A DNA stretch of 5,473 nucleotides from Pseudomonadota bacterium (lineage in GTDB: Bacteria; Pseudomonadota; Gammaproteobacteria; Xanthomonadales; Xanthomonadaceae), in the NCBI GenBank assembly GCA_023423605.1, contig JAFAFF010000301.1, positions 1 through 5,473 of the forward strand. The letters are read 5' to 3'. The translations under genes and the position numbers were made by a program. This document shows positions 1 to 5,473 of the stretch, one piece after another (position 1 is the first letter of the stretch; every line of letters starts with the position of its first letter). The notes beneath the pieces were generated by a model, which was not told where the DNA came from, searched no databases, and saw only the letters and a program-made list of their open reading frames with translations.

Positions 1-1502
1 GCAGCATGAGCCCGCCGCAGAAGCTGGTGATGGCGCGTGCGCTGGACGAACTGGGCGTGGACATCATCGAGACCGGCTTCCCGGCCAGCTCGCAGTCCGA
101 CCGCGAAGCGATGGCCCTGATCGGCCGCGAACTGCGCCGCCCGAACCTGAGCCTGGCGGTGCTGTCGCGCTGCCTGCAGGCCGACATCGAAACCTCGGCA
201 CGTGCGCTGGAGGCCGCTGTCAACCCGCGCCTGCACGTGTTCCTGTCGACCAGCCCGCTGCATCGCGAGCACAAGCTGCGCATGACCCGCGAGCAGGTAT
301 TGGAGTCGGTACACAAGCACGTATCGCTTGCCTGCTCCTACATCGACGATGTCGAGTTCTCGGCCGAGGATGCCACCCGCACCGAACTGGATTACCTGAT
401 TGAAGTCTCGCGCGCGGCGATCTCGGCCGGTGCCACCACCATCAACCTGCCCGACACCGTCGGCTTCACCACGCCGGAAGAGATCCGCGCGATGTTCCAG
501 CAGGTCATCGCCGGCGTCGCCGACGTGCCGAACGCCGCCAACGTCATCTTCAGCGCGCACTGCCACAACGACCTGGGCCTGGCCGTGGCCAACTCGCTGG
601 CCGCCATCGAAGGCGGCGCGCGCCAGGTCGAGTGCACCATCAACGGCATCGGCGAACGCGCCGGCAACTGCTCGCTGGAGGAGATCGCCATGGTGCTGAA
701 GGTTCGCCAGGCTTTCTACGAGCAGGACAGCGCGATCAACACCCCGCGCATCGTCGGCACCTCGCAGCTGCTGCAGCGCCTGGTCGGCATGCCGGTACAG
801 CGCAACAAGGCCATCGTCGGCGCCAACGCGTTCGCGCATGAATCGGGCATCCACCAGCACGGCATGCTGCGCCATCGCGGCACCTACGAAATCATGCGCC
901 CGGAAGACGTGGGCTGGGAGGATTCGCAGATGGTGCTGGGCCGCCACAGTGGCCGTGCCGCTGTCGAAGCGCGCCTGCGTGCGCTGGGCTTCTGGCTGGA
1001 CGAGGACGAGCTGAAGCTGGTGTTCGAGCAGTTCAAGGGGCTGTGCGAGCAGCAGCGCGTGGTCACCGATGCCGATCTGCAGACGCTGATGCAGGGCGGC
1101 TCCAACGCGCAGGGCTATCGCCTGGCATCGATGACCATCAGCGATGTCGGCAGCCGTGCCAACGCGCTGGTCGAGCTTTCCGATCCGGACGGCAACCGCG
1201 TGGCCGAGACCGCGCAGGGTGACGGCCCGGTCGATGCCTTGTTCGGCGCGCTGTCGGCCGCCACCGGTGTGCAGTTGATGCTGGACAGCTACCACGTGCA
1301 CAGCGTCGGCATCGGCGCCGATGCACGTGGCGAAGCCAACCTGAGCGTGCGCCACGAGGGCGTGGAGTACGACGGCACCGGCACCAGCAAGGACATCATC
1401 GAAGCCTCCGCGCTTGCCTGGCTGGACGTGGCCAACCGCCTGCTGCGCCAGCGCCAGGCTGCCGCCAGCAGCGTCGAAACACCGACCGCAGCCACTGCCT
1501 GA
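1..1502 (+). CDS. leuA: 2-isopropylmalate synthase, 5'-truncated by window edge
   Basis: LeuA catalyses the first committed step of leucine synthesis in the cytoplasm, the Claisen condensation of acetyl-CoA and 2-oxoisovalerate to 2-isopropylmalate. The reading frame is open from base 1; the first two bases end a Cys codon, followed by Ser and then the ATG at 6. That ATG is internal: in the family this point follows the TTLRDGEQSPG segment, so roughly 30 N-terminal residues, including the catalytic Arg-Asp, lie outside the window. Seen inside are the TIM-barrel motifs [22 protein letters not shown] and NLPDTVGFT, and the metal-binding HCHND (HxH at 558-566) followed by [14 protein letters not shown]. 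From about 1110 the C-terminal regulatory domain follows ([21 protein letters not shown]), which in the family binds leucine for feedback inhibition. With the missing part, the length would be close to the 523 residues of the E. coli enzyme. The stop is TGA at 1500-1502. It is the first gene of the cluster seen here; the promoter is not in the window. Confidence 0.97.
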   Translation, partial: SMSPPQKLVMARALDELGVDIIETGFPASSQSDREAMALIGRELRRPNLSLAVLSRCLQADIETSARALEAAVNPRLHVFLSTSPLHREHKLRMTREQVLESVHKHVSLACSYIDDVEFSAEDATRTELDYLIEVSRAAISAGATTINLPDTVGFTTPEEIRAMFQQVIAGVADVPNAANVIFSAHCHNDLGLAVANSLAAIEGGARQVECTINGIGERAGNCSLEEIAMVLKVRQAFYEQDSAINTPRIVGTSQLLQRLVGMPVQRNKAIVGANAFAHESGIHQHGMLRHRGTYEIMRPEDVGWEDSQMVLGRHSGRAAVEARLRALGFWLDEDELKLVFEQFKGLCEQQRVVTDADLQTLMQGGSNAQGYRLASMTISDVGSRANALVELSDPDGNRVAETAQGDGPVDALFGALSAATGVQLMLDSYHVHSVGIGADARGEANLSVRHEGVEYDGTGTSKDIIEASALAWLDVANRLLRQRQAAASSVETPTAATA

Positions 1503-1505
1503 GGA
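1501..1505 (+). promoter_or_regulatory. Shine-Dalgarno sequence of the methyltransferase gene
   Basis: GAGGA starts within the leuA stop codon and lies 7 nt before the ATG at 1513. It fixes the start well downstream of the first in-frame ATG at 1414, which is inside leuA. A GTG at 1510 directly abuts the ATG in the same frame and could add one residue. Confidence 0.7.
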
Positions 1506-1512
1506 CCCTGTG

Positions 1513-2289
1513 ATGAGCATTTTCGACACCTCCACCACCGTCAGCACGAGCCAGCACTGGAATGCCCAGGACTATGCGATCGACGCCGGCTTCGTGCCGC
1601 TGCTCGGCAGCGCGGTGTCGCGCCTGCTCGACCCGCGCCCCGGCGAACGCATCCTCGACCTGGGCTGTGGCGATGGCGTGTTCAGCACCGAACTGGCATT
1701 GAGCGGCGCGCGCATCCACGGCGTGGATACCTCGCCGGAGCTGGTGATCGCCGCACGTGCCCGCGGTGTCGATGCACAGGTGATGGATGGCCATGCGCTG
1801 TCGTTCGACAGCGAATTCGATGCGGTGTTCAGCAACGCGGCGCTGCACTGGATGGGCAATCCCGACCGCGTGCTGGAAGGCGTGCGCCGCGCCCTGCGTC
1901 CCGGCGGCCGCTTCGTCGCCGAGTTCGGCGGCCATGGCAATGTGGCCACGATCATCGCCGCGGTACAGGCCGCGCGTGTGGCCCACGGTCACCGCGCCAG
2001 CGCCTTCCAGTGGTACTTCCCCACGGCCGATGCCTACGCCGACCGCCTGCGGCAGCATGGTTTCCAGGTACAGCTGATCGAATGCACGCCACGCCCGACC
2101 GCGCTGCCGACCGGCGTGGCCGCCTGGCTGCGGGTGTTCGCCGCACCGTTGCTGGACGACCTGCCGGCCGAGGCACGCGCCGCCGTGCGCGAGGCCGCCA
2201 CCGCATTGCTGACCGACCTGCCGCGCGATGCAGCCGGCCACCCGCTGGCCGACCATGTACGCCTGCGCGTGCTCGCGCGCCGCCGCTGA
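1513..2289 (+). CDS. Class I SAM-dependent methyltransferase, substrate unknown
   Basis: This 258-residue protein is predicted to be cytoplasmic (no signal peptide or membrane segment seen). It has a typical Rossmann-type methyltransferase core: SAM-binding motif [13 protein letters not shown] (residues 47-58), the acidic residue after strand 2 in GVDTSPE (Asp72), a further acidic residue in VMDGHA (Asp92), the motif IV region [12 protein letters not shown] (103-114), and [13 protein letters not shown] (128-140). The NAALHW segment resembles the corresponding part of trans-aconitate methyltransferases (Tam/Tmt1), which esterify small carboxylic acids; other Methyltransf_11-type proteins share it, so the substrate cannot be read from sequence. 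The C-terminal third, from about residue 150, is alpha-helical in character and would form the substrate lid. The gene starts 10 nt after leuA with its own Shine-Dalgarno sequence, so it is very likely cotranscribed with leuA. Codon use looks like that of its neighbours, giving no sign of recent transfer. Methyltransferase fold is near certain; a role linked to leucine metabolism is only inferred from position. Confidence 0.9.
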   Translation: MSIFDTSTTVSTSQHWNAQDYAIDAGFVPLLGSAVSRLLDPRPGERILDLGCGDGVFSTELALSGARIHGVDTSPELVIAARARGVDAQVMDGHALSFDSEFDAVFSNAALHWMGNPDRVLEGVRRALRPGGRFVAEFGGHGNVATIIAAVQAARVAHGHRASAFQWYFPTADAYADRLRQHGFQVQLIECTPRPTALPTGVAAWLRVFAAPLLDDLPAEARAAVREAATALLTDLPRDAAGHPLADHVRLRVLARRR

Positions 2290-2350
2290 TCCCGATCCTT
2301 TCGTCGTCTTTCCTGATGTTCGTTCCTTCGTACTCCTGCCAGGCATACGC
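2290..2350 (+). other. Pyrimidine-rich spacer before leuC with a possible 12-codon upstream ORF
   Basis: This 61-nt spacer separates the methyltransferase stop from leuC. By hand count 44 of 61 bases are pyrimidines and GC is 33 of 61, clearly lower than in the flanking genes. No convincing -35/-10 pair or stem-loop was found. An ATG at 2316 opens a 12-codon frame ([12 protein letters not shown]) that stops at TGA 2352-2354, overlapping the leuC ATG as ATGA. It has no Shine-Dalgarno sequence and no run of Leu codons, so it does not look like a classical leu attenuator peptide. The only purine patch near leuC is AGG at 2341-2343, 7 nt before the leuC ATG, a weak ribosome binding site. Confidence 0.5.
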
Positions 2351-3769
2351 ATGACTTCCGCACCCCGCACCCTGTACGACAAACTGTGGGACGCCCACGT
2401 GGTTGTCCCCGAATCCGACAGCGCGCCCGCCGTGCTGTACATCGACCTGCACCTGATCCACGAGGTGACCTCGCCGCAGGCCTTCACCGAGCTGCGTGAG
2501 CGCGGCCTGGCACCGCGCCGCCCGGATCGCACCAAGGCGACGATGGACCATTCCACGCCGACCCTGTCGGCCGCTGCCGACGGCACGCTGCCCTACGCCA
2601 GCGCCGCCTCCGAAGCGCAGGTCGCCACGCTGGCGCGTAACTGCGCCGAGCACGGCATCGAGCTGTTCGACATGGCCTCGGACAACCGCGGCATCGTCCA
2701 CGTCATCGCGCCGGAACAGGGCTTCACCCAGCCGGGCATGACCATCGTCTGTGGCGACAGCCACACCTCCACCCATGGAGCGTTCGGTTCGCTGGCCTTC
2801 GGCATCGGTACCAGCGAGGTCGGCCACGTGCTGGCCACCCAGTGCCTGCTGCAACGCAAGGCGAAGACGTTCGCGATCACCGTTGATGGTCCGCTGGCGC
2901 CGGGCGTCGGCGCCAAGGACGTGGTCCTGCACATCATCGGCGTGATCGGCGTCAACGGTGGCACCGGCCATGTGATCGAGTTCCGTGGCAGCACCATCGA
3001 AACGATGGACATGGAACAGCGCATGACCCTGTGCAACATGTCCATCGAAGCCGGCGCACGCGCCGGCATGGTCGCGCCGGACCAGGTTACCTTCGACTTC
3101 GTCGCCGCGACCCCGCGTGGTCCAAAGGGCGCCGACTTCGACGCCGCCGTTGCCCGCTGGCAGCAGCTGCGCAGCGATGAAGGCGCACGCTTCGACAGCG
3201 AAGTACGCATCGATGCTGCCGACATCCGACCGACCCTGACCTGGGGCACCCACCCGGGCACCGCCATCGCCGTGGACGCGCCGATCCCCGCCGCCAACGA
3301 TGCCGCCGCGCAGAAGGGACTGGACTACATGCACTTCCAGGCCGGCGAAGCGCTGGCGGGCACGCCGGTGGACGTGGTGTTCGTCGGCTCGTGCACCAAC
3401 GGCCGCCTGAGCGACATGCGCGAAGTGGCGCAGGTGCTGCGTGGCCGGCGCGTCGCCGATCGCGTGCGCATGCTGGTGGTGCCGGGTTCGGAGATCGTCA
3501 AGCGCCAGGCTGAAGCCGAAGGCATCCACGAGATCGTGCGCGCGGCCGGTGCCGAATGGCGCGAACCGGGCTGCTCGATGTGCATCGCCATGAACGGTGA
3601 CCTGGTCGCCCCCGGCCAACTGGCCGTGAGCACCAGCAACCGCAATTTCGAGGGCCGCCAGGGCCCCGGTTCGCGCACCCTGCTGGCGTCACCGATGAGC
3701 GCGGCGTGGGCGGCAGTGAAGGGTCAGGTGGCCGATACCCGCGAACTGTTCGCGCAGGAGGTGGCGTGA
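2351..3769 (+). CDS. leuC: 3-isopropylmalate dehydratase, large subunit
   Basis: LeuC is the iron-sulfur subunit of isopropylmalate isomerase, which with LeuD converts 2-isopropylmalate to 3-isopropylmalate through dehydration and rehydration. The protein has 472 residues, against 466 in E. coli, and begins [18 protein letters not shown], matching the family N-terminus; this decides for the ATG at 2351 over the in-frame ATG at 2228, which lies inside the methyltransferase gene. Aconitase-family motifs are intact: MDHS (65-68), [16 protein letters not shown] (131 onward), VGSCTNGR and GCSMCIAMN. The three expected 4Fe-4S ligands are Cys348, Cys408 and Cys411. It ends with the conserved [14 protein letters not shown] region and a short tail. 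Its ribosome binding site is weak (AGG only) compared with leuD. The stop TGA shares its last base with the leuD start, fitting equal production of two subunits of one enzyme. Confidence 0.98.
   Translation: MTSAPRTLYDKLWDAHVVVPESDSAPAVLYIDLHLIHEVTSPQAFTELRERGLAPRRPDRTKATMDHSTPTLSAAADGTLPYASAASEAQVATLARNCAEHGIELFDMASDNRGIVHVIAPEQGFTQPGMTIVCGDSHTSTHGAFGSLAFGIGTSEVGHVLATQCLLQRKAKTFAITVDGPLAPGVGAKDVVLHIIGVIGVNGGTGHVIEFRGSTIETMDMEQRMTLCNMSIEAGARAGMVAPDQVTFDFVAATPRGPKGADFDAAVARWQQLRSDEGARFDSEVRIDAADIRPTLTWGTHPGTAIAVDAPIPAANDAAAQKGLDYMHFQAGEALAGTPVDVVFVGSCTNGRLSDMREVAQVLRGRRVADRVRMLVVPGSEIVKRQAEAEGIHEIVRAAGAEWREPGCSMCIAMNGDLVAPGQLAVSTSNRNFEGRQGPGSRTLLASPMSAAWAAVKGQVADTRELFAQEVA
3756..3761 (+). promoter_or_regulatory. 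Strong Shine-Dalgarno sequence of leuD inside the leuC 3' end
   Basis: AGGAGG, embedded in the last sense codons of leuC, stands 7 nt before the leuD ATG at 3769. It selects this ATG over the in-frame ATG at 3706, which lies well inside leuC, and supports translational coupling through the TGATG stop/start overlap. Confidence 0.85.
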
Positions 3770-4347
3770 TGACCGGCTTCCGTACTCTGACCTCACCCAG
3801 CGTGGTGCTGCGCCAGACCAACATCGACACCGACCAGATCATCCCGGCGCGGTTCCTGTCCACCACCGAGCGCGCCGGCCTGGGCCGCAATGCGTTCAAT
3901 GACTGGCGCTGGCAGGCCGACGGCGCGCCGGTGGCCGACTTCGCCTTCAACCAGCCGCACAACGCCGGTCGCAGCATCCTGCTGGCCGGCCGCAACTTCG
4001 GCTGCGGTTCCTCGCGCGAACATGCGCCGTGGGCGCTGACCGACCTGGGCCTGCGCGCCATCGTCAGCAGCGAGATCGCCGACATCTTCCGTGGCAATTC
4101 GCTGAAGAACGGCCTGCTGCCGATCGTGCTGGACGAGGCCGACGTGCAGGCGTTGATGCAGCGCCCGGACGACGAGCTGACCATCGACGTGGCCACGCGC
4201 GAGCTGCGCACGTCCGATGGCCACGTCTACTCCTTCCCGCTGGATGGCTTCTCGCAGACCTGCCTGCTGGAAGGTGTGGACCAGTTGGGGTATCTGTTGG
4301 GCCGTATCCCTGAAATCGAACGTTACGAGAGTGAGCATGCACGCTGA
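3769..4347 (+). CDS. leuD: 3-isopropylmalate dehydratase, small subunit
   Basis: LeuD is the swivel-domain partner of LeuC and helps form the isopropylmalate isomerase active site. The predicted protein has 192 residues, against 201 in E. coli. Recognisable family segments are [13 protein letters not shown] near the N-terminus, FNDWRW, the signature [15 protein letters not shown] (GCGSSREH at residues 78-85), [16 protein letters not shown], and the closing [17 protein letters not shown]. The start at 3769 overlaps the leuC stop by one base and has an AGGAGG ribosome binding site. The C-terminus runs through the leuB start, so the last four codons are shared with leuB in another frame. All key residues look intact. 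Confidence 0.98.
   Translation: MTGFRTLTSPSVVLRQTNIDTDQIIPARFLSTTERAGLGRNAFNDWRWQADGAPVADFAFNQPHNAGRSILLAGRNFGCGSSREHAPWALTDLGLRAIVSSEIADIFRGNSLKNGLLPIVLDEADVQALMQRPDDELTIDVATRELRTSDGHVYSFPLDGFSQTCLLEGVDQLGYLLGRIPEIERYESEHAR
4327..4331 (+). promoter_or_regulatory. Shine-Dalgarno-like site of leuB inside leuD
   Basis: GAGAG lies 5 nt before the ATG at 4337. It supports this start over the in-frame ATG at 4217, which is deep in leuD. A GTG at 4331 is an alternative start two codons upstream, but it would overlap this site. Confidence 0.55.
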
Positions 4348-5401
4348 CATTGTTGTCCTGCCCGGTGATGGCATTGGCCCGGAAGTGGCCGCCGCGGCAG
4401 TGGCCGTCCTGAAGGCCGTCGCCGAACGCTTCAACCACCGCTTCACCTTCAGCGAGCACGATATCGGTGGCATCGCCATCGACCGCCACGGCGAACCGCT
4501 GCCGGCTGCCACCTTGGCCGCCTGCCAGGCCGCCAACGCGGTACTGCTGGGCGCGGTGGGTGGCCCGAAGTGGTCCGACCCGAACGCCAGGGTGCGCCCC
4601 GAACAGGGCCTGCTGGCGATCCGCAAGGCACTGGGCCTGTATGCCAACCTGCGCCCGGTACGCACCCATGAAGCCGCGCTGGGCGCCTCGCCGATCAAGG
4701 CCGAGCTGCTGCAGGGCGTGGACTTCGTGGTGGTGCGCGAACTGACCGGGGGCATCTACTTCGGCGACAAGACCCGCGATGCCGACAGCGCCAGCGACCT
4801 GTGCCGCTACACCCTGGCCGAGATCGAGCGTGTGCTGCGCAGTGCGTTCCGCTTGGCGCAACAGCGTCGCGGCAAGGTCACCTCGGTGGACAAGGCCAAC
4901 GTGCTGGAAACCTCGCGCCTGTGGCGTGACGTGGCCGCGCGCATCGGCCGCGAGGAGTTCCCGGACATTGTGCTGGAGCACCAGCTGGTTGATTCGATGG
5001 CCATGCACCTGCTGGCCAAGCCGCGCGAGTACGACGTGATCGTCACCGAGAACATGTTCGGCGACATCCTCACCGACGAAGCCTCGATGCTGGCCGGCTC
5101 GCTGGGCCTGCTGCCGTCAGCCTCGCTGGGTGAACCGGGCGCGGTGGGCATCTACGAGCCCATCCACGGCTCGGCACCGGACATCGCCGGCAAGGGCATC
5201 GCCAACCCGTACGCGACGATCTTCAGCGCAGCGATGCTGCTGCGCCATTCGCTGGGGCTGGAAGCCGAAGCCGCCGCCGTGGAAGCGGCCGTGCATGCCG
5301 TGCTGGATGCCGGCGTGTTCACCGCCGACCTGGCCGCGAAGGATGAAGCGGTATCAACCACGCAGGCGACCGACGCAGTGCTGGCACATCTGAAGGGTTG
5401 A
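4337..5401 (+). CDS. leuB: 3-isopropylmalate dehydrogenase
   Basis: LeuB is the NAD-dependent enzyme that oxidises 3-isopropylmalate to 2-isopropyl-3-oxosuccinate, which decarboxylates to 4-methyl-2-oxopentanoate. The protein has 354 residues (E. coli 363) and starts with the family pattern [12 protein letters not shown] (residues 6-17). Substrate-binding arginines are Arg96, Arg106 and Arg134; the catalytic pair is Tyr141 (in ELTGGIYFG) and Lys186 (in DKANVLETS). The metal-binding aspartates are Asp219, Asp243 and Asp247, the last two in [12 protein letters not shown], the isocitrate/isopropylmalate dehydrogenase signature. [15 protein letters not shown] (from residue 277) carries Asp282, whose counterpart in the family selects NAD over NADP. 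These assignments come from matching to known LeuB proteins by eye. The start overlaps the leuD end by 11 nt, pointing to coupled translation. It is the last gene of the cluster in the window; a GC hairpin follows the stop within a few bases. Confidence 0.98.
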   Translation: MHADIVVLPGDGIGPEVAAAAVAVLKAVAERFNHRFTFSEHDIGGIAIDRHGEPLPAATLAACQAANAVLLGAVGGPKWSDPNARVRPEQGLLAIRKALGLYANLRPVRTHEAALGASPIKAELLQGVDFVVVRELTGGIYFGDKTRDADSASDLCRYTLAEIERVLRSAFRLAQQRRGKVTSVDKANVLETSRLWRDVAARIGREEFPDIVLEHQLVDSMAMHLLAKPREYDVIVTENMFGDILTDEASMLAGSLGLLPSASLGEPGAVGIYEPIHGSAPDIAGKGIANPYATIFSAAMLLRHSLGLEAEAAAVEAAVHAVLDAGVFTADLAAKDEAVSTTQATDAVLAHLKG

Positions 5402-5403
5402 GG

Positions 5404-5429
5404 GGGCTGCCGGGCTGCGCCCGGCACCC
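5404..5429 (+). terminator. GC-rich hairpin after leuB, possible transcription terminator
   Basis: TGCCGGGC and GCCCGGCA (5408-5415 and 5419-5426) form a perfect 8-bp stem around a TGC loop. With C5407 bulged, GGG (5404-5406) pairs with CCC (5427-5429), lengthening the stem to 11 bp. It begins 2 nt after the leuB stop. There is no T-tract on either strand, so it is not a textbook intrinsic terminator; it could instead protect the 3' end of the mRNA or work with Rho. Confidence 0.5.
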
Positions 5430-5436
5430 GCCGAAG

Positions 5437-5473
5437 CAACGGCAACGGCAACGGCAAGAGCAAGAGCAAGAGC
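5437..5473. repeat. Compound hexanucleotide tandem repeat, cut by the window end
   Basis: Three copies of CAACGG (5437-5454) are followed directly by three copies of CAAGAG (5455-5472), and the next base, C, fits a further copy, so the array may continue. The two units share CAA and differ at positions 4 and 5. No gene is seen across it in the window; it lies between leuB and whatever comes next. All frames on both strands are free of stops within the repeat. Confidence 0.9.

Noticed and set aside
6..8. ATG at 6 as the true start of leuA
   Set aside because: The frame is open upstream to the window edge, and the residues before and after it match the interior of LeuA just behind the N-terminal active-site segment.
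2316..2354. Leucine attenuator leader peptide
   Set aside because: The 12-codon frame contains no Leu codon, and no alternative terminator/antiterminator stems are seen.
1396..2586. Antisense ORF of 396 codons opposite the leuA end, the methyltransferase gene and the leuC start
   Set aside because: Same reasoning: it spans three genes and a spacer on the other strand, with no recognisable domain.
1952..3619. Antisense ORF of 555 codons opposite the methyltransferase gene and leuC
   Set aside because: It is opposite well-supported genes, has low-complexity Arg/Ala/Gly/His-rich composition, and matches no family I recognise. Long open antisense frames are expected in GC-rich genes.
4064..5008. 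Antisense ORF of 314 codons opposite leuD and leuB
   Set aside because: It overlaps two genes with intact catalytic motifs and has the composition of a GC-rich shadow frame.
5408..5426. SMAG-type repetitive palindrome of Stenotrophomonas
   Set aside because: The characteristic GTAG tetranucleotide at the stem base is absent, so only a generic GC hairpin can be supported.
5152..5469. Minus-strand ORF starting in the hexamer repeat with a Leu-rich N-terminus that looks like a signal peptide
   Set aside because: The Leu/Pro run is only the translation of the tandem repeat, and the rest lies antisense to leuB.

Overview
The window is GC-rich (coding regions strongly favour G or C at third codon positions) and carries one compact leucine biosynthesis cluster, all on the + strand: leuA (5' end missing), a class I SAM-dependent methyltransferase, leuC, leuD and leuB. 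The protein sequences, the gene order and the GC-rich coding style suggest a gammaproteobacterium of the Xanthomonadaceae/Lysobacteraceae, most likely Stenotrophomonas or a close relative. This assignment is from memory of such proteins, not from a search.

Layout: 1-1502 is the body and C-terminal regulatory domain of 2-isopropylmalate synthase. The window opens inside the Cys codon just after the conserved N-terminal active-site segment. A 10-nt gap with a Shine-Dalgarno sequence leads to a 258-residue methyltransferase (1513-2289). A 61-nt pyrimidine-rich spacer (2290-2350) is the only real gap in the cluster. leuC (2351-3769), leuD (3769-4347) and leuB (4337-5401) then overlap one another by 1 and 11 nt. 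After leuB there is a strong GC hairpin (5404-5429), then a compound hexanucleotide tandem repeat (5437-5473) that runs off the window.

How the genes work together: LeuA condenses acetyl-CoA with 2-oxoisovalerate to give 2-isopropylmalate. The LeuC/LeuD heterodimer isomerises this to 3-isopropylmalate, and LeuB oxidises that to the precursor of leucine's 2-oxo acid; a branched-chain aminotransferase, not in the window, would finish the pathway. Catalytic and cofactor residues are visible in all four Leu enzymes as far as they are covered, and no frameshift is seen. The methyltransferase is not a known step of leucine synthesis. Its position between leuA and leuC is the most interesting point of an otherwise conventional region. 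The long antisense ORFs look like GC-rich coding shadows.
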